From Trebonia sp963734665 (GTDB lineage Bacteria > Actinomycetota > Actinomycetes > Streptosporangiales > Streptosporangiaceae), in assembly GCA_963734665.1 (NCBI GenBank), contig CAVTIR010000013.1:1902612-1966611 (forward strand): DNA of 64,000 nt, read 5' to 3'. The position numbers were made by a program, and so were the translations under genes. This document shows positions 36,706-45,224 of this stretch, piece by piece. The notes under the pieces were generated by a model. It was given only the letters and a program-made list of their open reading frames with translations, ran no database searches and was not told the DNA's origin. Numbering within the stretch: the stretch's first letter is position 1; the number at the start of each line of letters is the position of its first letter.

Positions 36706-37145
36706 AGTGCCTTCCGATCAGGTGAGTGGCCCTCCTCGGATCCGGACGCGGGTCCCTGACGGCCAGTCAGCCGTAATGTGCCATCGTCAGGAGCGTAATG
36801 AACGGCGACGTTTCCGACCCCGCCGATGCGCGTGAACCCTCTGGAAGCCCGGGAAAGCGACCGCCTTCGATGGCTGACGTCCGGCACCACACCCGGAGCC
36901 TACAGTGGCAGAAGAAAACTAGCAAGATTTTTCCAGAATCCGGCCACCGGCCATCGGGCCGCCCCGGATACACTTTCCTGGAAACGTGCACCGCCGTCGC
37001 GGAATGCGGCATGCTTCGCAGATTATGTGGGCGACCGGCTTCCGGGTTCCCCGTGACTTCGGTGCTGCGCGTTGCACTTGCCGCCGTCCCGGTCCCTGAC
37101 GGTTCCTGACCAGCACGGCCACGCCCGACTTCGAGGAGCCTCAAG
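36706..37145. other. Intergenic region between STAS and desaturase genes
   Basis: A 440-bp gap with no supported gene. The only clear signal is the DosR-like box CGGAC-GCGG-GTCCC at 36743-36756. An AT-richer stretch at about 36905-36935 could be a promoter. Confidence 0.4.
36743..36756 (-). promoter_or_regulatory. DosR-like box upstream of STAS gene
   Basis: CGGAC-GCGG-GTCCC; perfect right half, one mismatch on the left. It is centred 44.5 bp before the GTG start at 36705, the same distance as at the PFOR operon. Confidence 0.4.
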
Positions 37146-38198
37146 GTGATACCCGAGCCTGCCATCCCGCGCGGCAGTGACTACGCCGCCCTGTCCAAGC
37201 AGGTGAGGCAGGCGGGCCTGCTAGACCGCCGATTGCGGTATTACGCCTGGAAGATCGCGCTCACTACAGCGGCTCTTGTGCTCGGCTGGGCAGCGTTCGC
37301 CGCCATCGGCAATTCATGGTGGCAGCTGGCCGACGCGGTGTTCCTGGCGGTTGTCTTCGCCCAGTTCGGCTTCCTCGGCCACGATGCCGGGCACAGCCAG
37401 GTCTTCCGTACCCGGCGGGCCAACGCCGTCCTCGGTATCGCGTGCGGCAATCTCGGCACCGGGGTCAGCTACGACTGGTGGACCGGCAAGCACAACCGGC
37501 ATCATGCCCACCCGAACACCGAGGGCGCCGATCCGGACATCGCCATGGGCGCGCTGGCATTCTCCGCCACTAGTGCCCGGACGGCGCGGGGCATTCAGCG
37601 ACTGATTTTCCGCTACCAGGCCTACCTGGTCGTCCCGATGCTGTTCCTCGAGGCGGTCAGCCTGCACGCGTCCAGCATCCGCACGGTGACAGGGCCCCGC
37701 TGCCGGCACCGGGCTTGGGAGGCGACGCTGCTCGCCGCGCATTTCGCCGCCTATCTCGGCGCGGTGTTCTACGTGCTGCCGCCGGTCAAGGCGGTGGTGT
37801 TCATCCTCGTGCAGCAGGGCCTGCTCGGGTTCTACCTGGGCTGCTCCTTCGCGCCTAACCACAAGGGAATGCCGATCCTCCCGGCATCCGACAAGACAGA
37901 CTTCCTGCGCCGCCAGGTGCTGACCTCGCGCAACGTCCGCGGCGGCTGGCTCACCGACTTCGCACTCGGCGGCCTGAACTATCAGATCGAGCACCATCTC
38001 TTCCCGTCCATGCCGCAGCCGAACTTGCGCCGGGCACAGGCACTGGTAGCCGCGTTCTGCGCCGACCGGGGCGTGCCGTACGCGCAGACCAGCCTGCTCG
38101 GGTCCTATGGCCAGGCGCTGGGCCACCTTGCTGCCGTCGGCAGGCTGACCAGCCCGGCCACGGTCAGCCAGCCCGCCCCGGTGCCCGCTCAGCCTTGA
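37146..38198 (+). CDS. Fatty acid desaturase (DesA3/front-end type)
   Basis: 350 residues. Histidine boxes: HDAGH in FGFLGHDAGHSQ, HNRHH in TGKHNRHHAHPN, and QIEHH in GGLNYQIEHHLFPSMP. The glutamine-first third box marks the DesA/front-end type (delta-6/linoleoyl-CoA-like), different from the delta-9 enzyme at 27.8 kb. TM helices lie near 35-75 and 195-235. GTG 37146 follows GAGGAGCC. It would desaturate membrane lipids using O2 and an electron donor. Confidence 0.93.
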   Translation: MIPEPAIPRGSDYAALSKQVRQAGLLDRRLRYYAWKIALTTAALVLGWAAFAAIGNSWWQLADAVFLAVVFAQFGFLGHDAGHSQVFRTRRANAVLGIACGNLGTGVSYDWWTGKHNRHHAHPNTEGADPDIAMGALAFSATSARTARGIQRLIFRYQAYLVVPMLFLEAVSLHASSIRTVTGPRCRHRAWEATLLAAHFAAYLGAVFYVLPPVKAVVFILVQQGLLGFYLGCSFAPNHKGMPILPASDKTDFLRRQVLTSRNVRGGWLTDFALGGLNYQIEHHLFPSMPQPNLRRAQALVAAFCADRGVPYAQTSLLGSYGQALGHLAAVGRLTSPATVSQPAPVPAQP

Positions 38199-38205
38199 CC
38201 GCGTG

Positions 38206-38245
38206 CACCGCCCCTCGCCGCCAGGATCCGCGGCGAGGGGCGGTG
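38206..38245. terminator. Hairpin terminator
   Basis: A 16-bp perfect stem (CACCGCCCCTCGCCGC and complement) with an 8-base loop. It lies between the convergent desaturase and wHTH genes. Confidence 0.8.
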
Positions 38246-38266
38246 CGTGGATTCCGCAAGCCGACT

Positions 38267-38578
38267 TCAGGCAGGTTCCTGCTCCGTGCCGGGGCGTTCG
38301 GCATCCGTTCCCCCGAGGAGGGCCAGCAGATCGCCGATGGCGAGATGCCTGTCGGCCGACTCCGGCACCGGCAGATGAGCCTCCACACGGTAGCGGTTCC
38401 GGCGGCCGCCCTTCTCCTTGACGATGTACCCGGCCGCAGCTAGGTCACTGACTATTGCGAATACACTACGCTCGGTGACACCCACGGACGCGGCGATGTC
38501 GCGCAGCCGCGCGCCAGGATCGCGGGCGATGCACAACAGCACCAGGGCGTGGTTGGTCAGGAAGCCCCAGTTCGACAC
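38267..38578 (-). CDS. Winged helix-turn-helix transcriptional regulator
   Basis: 103 residues: SNWGFLTNHALVLLCIARDP, then RLRDIAASVGVTERSVFAIV and LAAAGYIVKEKGGRRNRYRV, a compact MarR/ArsR-like wHTH with recognition helix TERSVFAIVSDL and a beta-wing. The C-terminus HLAIGDLLALLGG is short and helical. GTG 38578 is chosen because an AT-rich -10-like TGTGATAAC ends 9 bp upstream, which fits a leaderless transcript. Upstream residues in frame are not protein-like. Target unknown. Confidence 0.8.
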   Translation of the reverse strand: MSNWGFLTNHALVLLCIARDPGARLRDIAASVGVTERSVFAIVSDLAAAGYIVKEKGGRRNRYRVEAHLPVPESADRHLAIGDLLALLGGTDAERPGTEQEPA

Positions 38579-38821
38579 GCGGGAAAAGTTATCACATTGT
38601 TTTTCCAGAACACCATTGCTCGTTTCTGAATGCAGGCGTGGCACGATCTTTCCCCGGCCGAGGGTCCGCGCTCGAGATCCGCTGGGGCACGCTGCTACTG
38701 CGCTCGCCACGCGAGGCCATGGTGCACGCTCAGCCGCACATCGGTGATCCGCGGACGGTCCCGGCCCGAAGGCCAGACGCATACTTGGCCGCCGACCGGC
38801 GAAGGTCTAGTGTGCTGGGCT

Positions 38822-39043
38822 ATGGCAGAGATCGTGCTGCGCGTCCGCCTGCTTAGCGGCGAGCACTTGGATGTTGCCTACAACGAGACTGGAGGCGCTC
38901 AGGAAGAGGTCGTGGAACGCGTCATCACAACCCTCGCGGAGGGTAACGGCGTACTGCGCTGCCGACATGGCGACCGGCTCATAGTGCTCTACGGCCGGGG
39001 CGTTGCCACCGTTGAGGTGGCTCCGCTCGGCGCCGTCCTGTGA
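38822..39043 (+). CDS. Small conserved-looking hypothetical protein
   Basis: 73 residues: MAEIVLRVRLLSGEHLDVAY, then EEVVERVITTLAEGNGVLRC and RLIVLYGRGVATVEVAP. The strand-strand-helix-strand order suggests a ubiquitin-like or small beta-grasp fold. I recognise no function. It reads rightwards between the wHTH gene and a leftward hypothetical gene. Third-position GC is high, supporting coding. Confidence 0.6.
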   Translation: MAEIVLRVRLLSGEHLDVAYNETGGAQEEVVERVITTLAEGNGVLRCRHGDRLIVLYGRGVATVEVAPLGAVL

Positions 39044-39152
39044 CGAGCCGGCCGGGGCGGGGACGATGACATCGGCCTGGCTGCGGCAAGGACATCCGGC
39101 CCCGTTCGCTGCGGGGCGTGCCGTAGCGCGGCGGCGCGATGGCGACCGCACG

Positions 39153-39407
39153 TCAGGGGGCCGAGTCCTGCCGGGGGTCAGTTTTCCCCTCCTCCCGACG
39201 CTGGTCCTCGATCACCGAAGCGACGTGCCGCACGCATACCTCAAACGCGAGGGGGTCAGCCTCGTGCATGCCGCGTAGCTTTTCCATGAACGCGAGCATG
39301 TGCTGCACGGTGACCTCCGGTAGGCCTCCCACGCTCATGTACCTCCCGGTACCGGCTTCGGCGAAGCCGGGAACAGTGCCCGGCGTAATTCCGTAAAAGT
39401 CACTCAT
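39153..39407 (-). CDS. Small hypothetical protein
   Basis: 84 residues: MSDFYGITPGTVPGFAEAGT, then PEVTVQHMLAFMEKLRGMHE, DPLAFEVCVRHVASVIEDQR and a charged tail. It is mostly helical with no TM or known motif. ATG 39407 follows GAGGACGATC. The upstream gap (39408-39641) shows no gene. Confidence 0.55.
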   Translation of the reverse strand: MSDFYGITPGTVPGFAEAGTGRYMSVGGLPEVTVQHMLAFMEKLRGMHEADPLAFEVCVRHVASVIEDQRREEGKTDPRQDSAP

Positions 39408-39641
39408 GATCGTCCTCGGGTCCGTAGGAGCCACCAGCCAGACGCGAATGTGTCGGAAGCGGTGTATCCATCATGGCCGACGCCGGCCCTCACTGGGAGA
39501 CGGCGGACGGCCGGCTGCCCAGGACGGTAGCCGCAGCCGACAGACAGCGGGAATGCCGACGTGGCAGGGGCGGCCGGGCGACTCAATGGGGGCAGACGGC
39601 TGCTGCGTTCGAACCAGCGCAGGTTGAGCCGACAGCTGCGG

Positions 39642-39872
39642 TCAGAGCTTGCTCATCCTGGCGAACGGCGTCAGGATCCGCACCTTCCTGGGAGCGAAGT
39701 CGACGACCACGGCGGTATCGCCCTCGACGAGGATGACACGGCCGAGGCCGTACTTGTCGTGGGTCACCAGATCGTCCAGCTCGTACTGCTCGACGGGAGG
39801 AGCCTCGGGGGGAGGCTTGAACGGACTTGAGGGCAGGTAGCGTCGCTTCCCGGCGCTGGCGCTATTAACCAT
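39642..39872 (-). CDS. Small CarD/KOW-like beta-barrel protein
   Basis: 76 residues. A basic, proline-rich N-terminus is followed by YELDDLVTHDKYGLGRVILV and TAVVVDFAPRKVRILTPF, the strand pattern of CarD-N/KOW/Tudor-like barrels (xDxVxHDxYGLGxV, VDF). Such domains bind RNA polymerase or ribosomal partners. The full CarD DNA-binding helical domain is missing, so it may be a small regulator. ATG 39872 is used. Confidence 0.7.
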   Translation of the reverse strand: MVNSASAGKRRYLPSSPFKPPPEAPPVEQYELDDLVTHDKYGLGRVILVEGDTAVVVDFAPRKVRILTPFARMSKL

Positions 39873-40165
39873 GACCAGTGTGTGCCTTTCCGCGGTCCTA
39901 TGCGAGCAGTTCAGTCGCGCTACCCGCCCACGCAGGCGAACCCGCATGCTCAACCTGCGGTGCTTGCCGTGCGGACTGTCATCAAGCCAGGCAAGGTAAG
40001 CCCCGGCCAGGTCCGTTAGCTTCAGGCTGCTGGGTGAGCCCTCGCGCTGCCGCGTTCACCCAGCTTGATCCCGATCGCGATCACGCTGCTCTCAGCCTAA
40101 CACGACAGCCGCACTTGGTTAGGACACCAGGTGATACCGGGCAGCAGCGAAAAACACCTACTCAA
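39873..40165. other. Gap between CarD-like gene and tetR control region
   Basis: No gene seen. A hairpin at about 40028-40064 (GCTGGGTGA paired with TCACCCAGC) could act as an attenuator for leftward transcription from the divergent tetR region. Confidence 0.35.
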
Positions 40166-40227
40166 GTGAACGCTATTCATTTCTTAGGTACAATGTTCAC
40201 CGTATAGTGAACGGTGTTCACAGTCAA
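40166..40227. promoter_or_regulatory. Divergent tetR promoter with GTGAAC operators (copy B)
   Basis: Operator GTGAAC-GCT-ATTCAT (40166-40180) overlaps the weak -35 of the rightward promoter whose -10 is TACAAT (40189-40194, 17-bp spacer). Palindrome GTGAAC-GGT-GTTCAC (40207-40221) fills the 17-bp spacer of a leftward promoter with -35 TTGACT and -10 TACGGT. Operators are 41 bp apart, as in copy A. The repressor is most likely the TetR protein encoded next. Confidence 0.72.
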
Positions 40228-40250
40228 AGCCGACCGGCAAGGAGACAAGC

Positions 40251-40988
40251 ATGGCACGGCAGCAGGCGGGAGACGCCGGCGAGCGCTCGCTGTGGTTCAA
40301 CCTCCCGGACAGTGGGGAAAGTGGCCGCCGGCTGCTCAGCCGCGAGCGCGTCGTCGCAGAGGCCCTCGCGGTCATCAGCACCGGTGGCGCGCAGGGCCTC
40401 AGCATGCGAGCCATCGCCGGCCGTCTCGGCGTGGTACCAGGCGCGCTGTACCGGCATGTCCGGAGCAAGGAACAACTCTACGACCTTGTCCTCGACGCGG
40501 TGCTCGCCGAGGTCGACTGCCAGGCAGACCCCGGCGCGCCCTGGGCCGCACAGGTCGCTGCCCTCGCGCACCGGCTACGGGCGGCCCTGGAGGACCATCC
40601 CGGTGTCGCCGCGCTGCTCAAGGCCCGCGACCCCATCAGCCCCGCAGCGCTGGTCCTTGCCGAGGCATTCCTCGCGTCGCTGCGCGCGGCTGGGCTGCCC
40701 GGCCGCGAGGCCGGCCTTGCGTTCCGCCTCGTCTACGACTACACCGTCGGCTTTGCCCTCGGCGATCCCACGTCGCCCGCCGAGCAGCGCCTTCGCGATA
40801 CCGCGACCAGACGGGAACTGCACGCGTTCCTCCGCTCCCTGCCTGCCAGTCACTTCCCCACCCTGACAGCCGACGGCAAGCACGCCTGGGCCAACGACCG
40901 CGACCAGCGCTTCAACTCGGGCCTTGACACCCTCCTGCGCGGCGTCCAGGCAGAACTCGGACCGGCAACACCAACCACAAGGCCCTAA
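40251..40988 (+). CDS. TetR-family transcriptional regulator
   Basis: 245 residues. The N-terminal HTH at about 28-75 reads LSRERVVAEALAVISTGGAQ, SMRAIAGRLGVVPGALYRHV, RSKEQLYDLVLDAV. The C-terminal helical domain (about 85-235) is of the TetR_C ligand-binding type. ATG 40251 follows AAGGAGAC. The GTGAAC palindromes just upstream are the probable autoregulatory operators, and a near-identical set lies before the STAS gene at 33.2 kb. The ligand is unknown. A tandem hairpin array begins at its last codons. Confidence 0.93.
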   Translation: MARQQAGDAGERSLWFNLPDSGESGRRLLSRERVVAEALAVISTGGAQGLSMRAIAGRLGVVPGALYRHVRSKEQLYDLVLDAVLAEVDCQADPGAPWAAQVAALAHRLRAALEDHPGVAALLKARDPISPAALVLAEAFLASLRAAGLPGREAGLAFRLVYDYTVGFALGDPTSPAEQRLRDTATRRELHAFLRSLPASHFPTLTADGKHAWANDRDQRFNSGLDTLLRGVQAELGPATPTTRP

Positions 40989-41273
40989 CCCTGCCCTAAC
41001 TCCAGCCACAGCGCGGAGGGCGCCGCAGGCGATCCGGTTTGCGGATCGCCTTCCAACGCCAACCACAAGGCCTTAACCCCAGCCCCCGGCGCGGGGGGCG
41101 CCGCAGGCAGCCCGGGACTTGGGCTGCCTGCCAACCACAACCACAGGGCTCCAGCCCCAGCCACAGCGCGGCGCAGCCGCAGGCAGCCCAGGTTTTGGGC
41201 TGCCTGCTAACCGCAACCACAGGGCCGTAACCTCAGCCACAGTGTGGGGGCGGCGCGGATTTGCGCCGTCCCC
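40973..41273 (+). repeat. Four tandem ~77-bp units, each with a hairpin
   Basis: Units start at 40973, 41061, 41133 and 41209 with AACCACAA or AACCGCAA and share AGCCACAGCGCGG-like and GCCGCAGGC segments. Each carries a stem: 41028-41050 (GGCGATCC), 41106-41128 (GGCAGCCC), 41182-41204 (GGCAGCCCA), 41247-41273 (GGGGCGGCGC). Stem sequences differ but pairing is kept. Unit 1 begins inside the tetR 3' end, and the units can act as terminators. Confidence 0.7.
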
Positions 41274-41285
41274 ACCGCGGGGGGT

Positions 41286-41339
41286 ATGGGGGGCGCGCAG
41301 CCCCCCATAATCGGGGGGTGCAGGGGGGTCGTCCCCCCG
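41286..41339. terminator. Hairpin pair between tetR and helicase genes
   Basis: ATGGGGGGC paired with GCCCCCCAT (41286-41308), then ATCGGGGGGT... GTCCCCCCG (41310-41339). The second part matches the tail of the 83-bp element at 47.2 and 47.4 kb. It lies between convergent genes. Confidence 0.6.
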
Positions 41340-41351
41340 CAGGCAGTAGAG

Positions 41352-43061
41352 CTACCCCGCCGAATAGCGTTCGCGGCGAACGGTTGTCTTTCGTCCCTTG
41401 ATGCTGGCCTGCCGGAGCGCAGCGACCACGTCGTCGGCGGCCGACTCGGGGACCTCGACAAGGGAGAAACGATCGGCGATCTCGATCGCACCGATATCCT
41501 TGCCGGAGAGGTACGACTCGCCGGTGATAGCGCCGACAAGATCCTGTGGCCGGAGTCCGGCGGCACGGCCGGTCCCTACGAACAGGCGTGTCGTGCCCGC
41601 AGTCGCGGGACGACCGCGCCGCTGGCCGCGTCCGGCGGACTGCCGCTGGTCGCGGCCGTCGGCCTTGCGACGGCCGTTGCGGTCGTCCGCCGACGGCAAT
41701 TCGGCCTCAGGAAGCTCTTCTTCCTCGTGAGGGCTTCCGCTCGTCTCATGGGCCAGCTTGACCGCGGCGAGTGCCACCTCGAAGAGGTCAAACTCCGCAC
41801 CGAGCGGCTCTACAACAGCCCGGAAGGCATCAAGGTCGTCGTCTTTAAGCAGCCTCTCCCTGAGCGCGGCGCGCACTAGCTCCAGGCGCCGAGCGCGCAG
41901 GTCCGCGACGGTCGGCAGCTTCTCGACCGTGATCGGCTGCCTGGTCGCCCGTTCGATGGTCTTGAGCATCCTGTGCTCGCGCGGCTCGACGAGGGTGATG
42001 GCCGTGCCTTCACGGCCGGCCCGGCCAACGCGCCCGATGCGGTGCACGTACGACTCCGGTGCGCTTGGCACGTCGTAGTTCACTACGTGCGTCAGCTGCT
42101 CGATGTCGAGGCCGCGTGCGGCCACGTCGGTGGCCACGAGAAGATCGATGCTCTGGCTGCGCAGCCGGCCCATGACCCGGTCCCGGTGCTGCTGGTCCAT
42201 TCCGCCGTGCAGCGCCTCGGCGCGATAGCCCCTGCCGTTCAGGGTCTCGGTGAGCTGGTCCACCTCGTCCCTGGTACGGCAGAAGACGACCGTGGCCGTC
42301 GGCGCCTCCAGGTCGAGCACGCGCCCGAGTGCGGCAGGCTTGTGCCCGCGCGGCACGACGTACGCGGCCTGCCGCACTAGCAAGCCCTCGGCTGGCGTCG
42401 ACGCCGTCGGACGGCCGAGCTCGACCCGCACCGGGTTGCGCAGGTGGCGGCGCACCATTCCGTCGATCCTCGGCGGCATGGTCGCCGAGAACAGCGCGGT
42501 CTGCCGGCTGCCCGGGGTGTTGCCAAGGATCTCCTCGATGTCCTCGGCGAAGCCCATGTCGAGCATCTCGTCCGCTTCATCGAGGACGACGACCTCAAGG
42601 CCGCCCAGCTTCAGCGTTCCCCGGTTGATGTGGTCGAGCGCGCGCCCTGGCGTCGCCACCACGACGTCGACGCCACGTTTGAGCGCCCCCAGCTGCCGGC
42701 CGATCGGCTCGCCGCCGTAGATCGGCAGGACACGCGCGCCCATACCGTGCCCGTAGCTGTGCATCGCCTCGGAGACCTGCATCGCGAGCTCGCGCGTCGG
42801 GACGAGCACCAGGGCGAGCGGCCCTGTCCGCCCGCCTTCCCCGAGGATTCGCTGGAGAATGGGAAGAGCGAAGGCGGCCGTCTTCCCGGTCCCGGTCGCG
42901 GCCTGCCCGACCAGGTCACGGCCCTCAAGCAGCGGCGGGATGGCGGCCAGCTGTATTGGTGTCGGCTCCTCATAACCGAGGCCGGACAGCGCGTGGCACA
43001 GTTCCGGGGCCAGCGTCAGGTCGGCGAAGCCGCTCGCACCCCCGTCGTTATCCTCGATCAT
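41352..43061 (-). CDS. deaD: DEAD-box RNA helicase, DeaD/CsdA type with DbpA-like RNA-binding domain
   Basis: 569 residues. Q motif LGYEEPTPIQLAAIPPLLEG, motif I GQAATGTGKTAAFALPIL, PTRELAMQV, DEAD in VVLDEADEMLDMGF, SAT, and VVFCRTRDEVDQLTETL, DLLVATDVAARGLDI, HRIGRVGRAGREG. After a charged linker (EEEELPEAELPSADDRNGRR) the C-terminus RLFVGTGRAAGLRPQDLVGA and DRFSLVEVPESAADDVVAAL is a DbpA-type RRM. This is the ribosome-assembly/cold-shock type. ATG 43061 follows AAGGTGG. A csp gene lies upstream on the same strand. Confidence 0.95.
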   Translation of the reverse strand: MIEDNDGGASGFADLTLAPELCHALSGLGYEEPTPIQLAAIPPLLEGRDLVGQAATGTGKTAAFALPILQRILGEGGRTGPLALVLVPTRELAMQVSEAMHSYGHGMGARVLPIYGGEPIGRQLGALKRGVDVVVATPGRALDHINRGTLKLGGLEVVVLDEADEMLDMGFAEDIEEILGNTPGSRQTALFSATMPPRIDGMVRRHLRNPVRVELGRPTASTPAEGLLVRQAAYVVPRGHKPAALGRVLDLEAPTATVVFCRTRDEVDQLTETLNGRGYRAEALHGGMDQQHRDRVMGRLRSQSIDLLVATDVAARGLDIEQLTHVVNYDVPSAPESYVHRIGRVGRAGREGTAITLVEPREHRMLKTIERATRQPITVEKLPTVADLRARRLELVRAALRERLLKDDDLDAFRAVVEPLGAEFDLFEVALAAVKLAHETSGSPHEEEELPEAELPSADDRNGRRKADGRDQRQSAGRGQRRGRPATAGTTRLFVGTGRAAGLRPQDLVGAITGESYLSGKDIGAIEIADRFSLVEVPESAADDVVAALRQASIKGRKTTVRRERYSAG

Positions 43062-43257
43062 GAACAACCACCTTGCTCAAAAAGCACCTTTGACTCCCAC
43101 ACTGGTTTCTGCCCTCGGCCACGTTATGGCAGCGCGGCCCGGCCTGGGGCTCATCCAGCGCAGCGGTGACTTTCCCGTCACTTGCCATGTCGCAGCCACG
43201 GCGCTGACATAGAGCTCGGCCACCGTCGCGACGGATTACCGTTGCGACGGACATAAC

Positions 43258-43289
43258 GTGGGCCGACACCACCAGGTGGGTCGGCCCAC
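43258..43289 (-). terminator. Hairpin terminator after csp gene
   Basis: GTGGGCCGAC paired with GTCGGCCCAC and an inner CCACC/GGTGG stem, about 45 bp beyond the stop of the leftward csp gene. Confidence 0.75.
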
Positions 43290-43330
43290 GGCTAACTGTT
43301 GTGCACTGAGCGGGCTTGGCCTGCCCTGGC

Positions 43331-43531
43331 TCAGGCGGCGCGGACGTGCGTGGCGTGCGGACCCTTCGGGCCCTGGGTCACCTCGAACTCCACCTGCTGG
43401 TTCTCTTCGAGGCTGCGGAAGCCGAAGCCGTCGATCTCTGAATAGTGCACGAAAACGTCCGGGCCATCAGCGCGGGAGATGAAGCCGAAGCCCTTCTCCG
43501 CGTTGAACCACTTGACGGTTCCCTGTGACAT
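43331..43531 (-). CDS. Cold-shock protein (CspA family)
   Basis: 66 residues: MSQGTVKWFNAEKGFGFISR, then DVFVHYSEIDGFGFRSLEEN and a QGPKGPHATHVRAA end. RNP1 KGFGFI and RNP2 VFVHYS are intact. This is the standard-length form. ATG 43531 follows AAGGAGCGGC. Its leader of about 130 nt carries the GTTCGTGTA motif shared with the other csp gene. Paired with the DeaD helicase downstream. Confidence 0.97.
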   Translation of the reverse strand: MSQGTVKWFNAEKGFGFISRADGPDVFVHYSEIDGFGFRSLEENQQVEFEVTQGPKGPHATHVRAA

Positions 43532-43970
43532 GCCGCTCCTTCAAGGGGCTGGATTCGGGCCCGCACGGTGCGATACCCAGGCCGGTTCTTGACGCGACTT
43601 CCCCAGATCCCTGAAGAGCGCCCGCAACATCGCTGACTGCGAGCGTGCGAAATACACGAACACACAAGACAACTACGACCACACGGTACAGCCGATCCGG
43701 CGCCGAGTTCATTCCCGCCCGCCGGCGGTCGCCGCTGACCTGCCAGAGCGCGACCGTGCGCCGCGCCTGCCCACTGCGGGCACCGCGCGCGGCTGCCAGC
43801 GCCGGTCCGGGCTGATTGGCGCCGCTCGTGTTACGCTCTTACCGGCTGTAGACGCTCGCCGTGATGAATGCTGTGGCAACTCCTAGGCATTTCGGTTTGA
43901 GTGTTTCGCCGAAGGATCAGCCTGCAGCCCCGCCTGGGGCCTGACCGCTGTCTGTAATGCTTTCTCTCTT
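43532..43970. other. csp leader and divergent region to glycosyltransferase
   Basis: The first 160 bp are the probable csp leader (minus-strand GTTCGTGTA at 43653-43661, GGTCGTAGTTG next to it). The rest, to 43970, shows no gene and no strong promoter match. Confidence 0.4.
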
Positions 43971-45224
43971 ATGCGCACAGCGTGGTCGGCCAGCGCGCCG
44001 CCGACCGCGAGTGGGCCCCGGACCCGGCCTGCTAGCGTGCACCCTCTTCATTCTCCCGGTACCCCGGCCACGAAGAAACGCGGGCAGCAGAAATTGATAT
44101 CGTTCATCTGGTCCCCTGGAAACCCGCTGCCCGCCGGCACCGGCGGCTCGGAAAACTACACCGCCGGGCAGGTCCGGGAGCTGACAAGGCGCGGCATAGC
44201 AGCTCAGGTAGTTACCATCGGCCTCGGCGCCGGTGACGGCAGGGACGGATTCGTCGGCGTCCCGTTCCTGTCACTGCCGACGCTGGCCGAGGTCAGCGAA
44301 CTCGATGGCACCGTCGTCTTCGTCAACGAACCGCACGCCGTGCCAACCAGGCACCCGGCATTCGTTATCCTGCACAACCCGCCGCCCATCCGGGAACGCC
44401 AGCGGGCGTTCACCGTCGAGGGGACCAGGGAGCGTGCCCTGATCGTAACCAGCCGGTACGCCGCCGCGCTGTGGTCGGGATACCTGGACGTGGACGTTGC
44501 GACAATCAACGTCGTGTACCCGTTCGCCGAGCCGAGCTTCGCCGCCCAGCCCCGGCCGGGCCGCGAGGCCGGGAAGACCCGCGTCCTGTTCGCAGGCAGG
44601 CTGAGCCCGGAGAAAGGCATCTACACGCTGCTGGAGACGCTGCACATCGACATCATCGAGCAGGACCCTGGGCTAACGTTCACCGCGACGACCGCGGGCG
44701 CGGACAAGCCCCAGGGAAAGATCATCGAGCAACTGCTCGGCGCGCACCCCGGAATCTCCGTGGTGGCCAGTTGCCGGGCGCCGGCGATGATGGCTGCCCT
44801 GATGGCCAGCCACGACATCGTGGTCATGCCGTCCAACAGCCAGTACTGGCACGAGACCTTCGGCATCGTCTCGATCGAGGCCCAGCACTCGGGCTGCCGG
44901 GTGGTGGCCTCCGACGACGGCGGCCTGCCCGAGACTGACTGCGGCGGGGTAGTGCTCGTCAGCCCGGACAACGCCGAAGCGCTCGCCTGGGGCATCCGCG
45001 AGGCCGCGGACAGCGGGCCGCTCTCCCCGGGCGCCCGGCATGACGCCGGGACGAGGTTCACCGTCGGGCAGTCCGTGGACACGCTGTTGAGCGTATTCGC
45101 CCGGCCGCTGCCAATCCCGCCAGCGGCCATCGTCCGGCAACTCGAAGAGCTGATCGCGGCGCCGTCGGCGCACGACCCGCGCGCCCCCGGCCCCGGCAGC
45201 GAGCTGACCGAGACAGCGCCGTAA
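43971..45224 (+). CDS. Group-1 (GT4) glycosyltransferase
   Basis: 417 residues with a GT-B fold. The N-domain has the donor/acceptor loop LPAGTGGSENYTAGQVRELT. The C-domain has VLFAGRLSPEKGIYTLLETL and the EX7E motif region HETFGIVSIEAQHSGCRVVA (E..E) followed by DDGGLPETDCGG. It transfers a sugar from a nucleotide donor; acceptor unknown. ATG 43971 adds about 30 residues before the conserved core, and a later start near 44094 is possible. A six-hairpin glycosidase-like protein at 32-33 kb is of a type often paired with such enzymes. Confidence 0.9.
   Translation: MRTAWSASAPPTASGPRTRPASVHPLHSPGTPATKKRGQQKLISFIWSPGNPLPAGTGGSENYTAGQVRELTRRGIAAQVVTIGLGAGDGRDGFVGVPFLSLPTLAEVSELDGTVVFVNEPHAVPTRHPAFVILHNPPPIRERQRAFTVEGTRERALIVTSRYAAALWSGYLDVDVATINVVYPFAEPSFAAQPRPGREAGKTRVLFAGRLSPEKGIYTLLETLHIDIIEQDPGLTFTATTAGADKPQGKIIEQLLGAHPGISVVASCRAPAMMAALMASHDIVVMPSNSQYWHETFGIVSIEAQHSGCRVVASDDGGLPETDCGGVVLVSPDNAEALAWGIREAADSGPLSPGARHDAGTRFTVGQSVDTLLSVFARPLPIPPAAIVRQLEELIAAPSAHDPRAPGPGSELTETAP

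Noticed and set aside
43360..43380. GGACCCTTCGGGCCC-like match to the DosR-type box
   Set aside because: It lies inside the csp coding sequence, the centre is five bases and the position is not a promoter.
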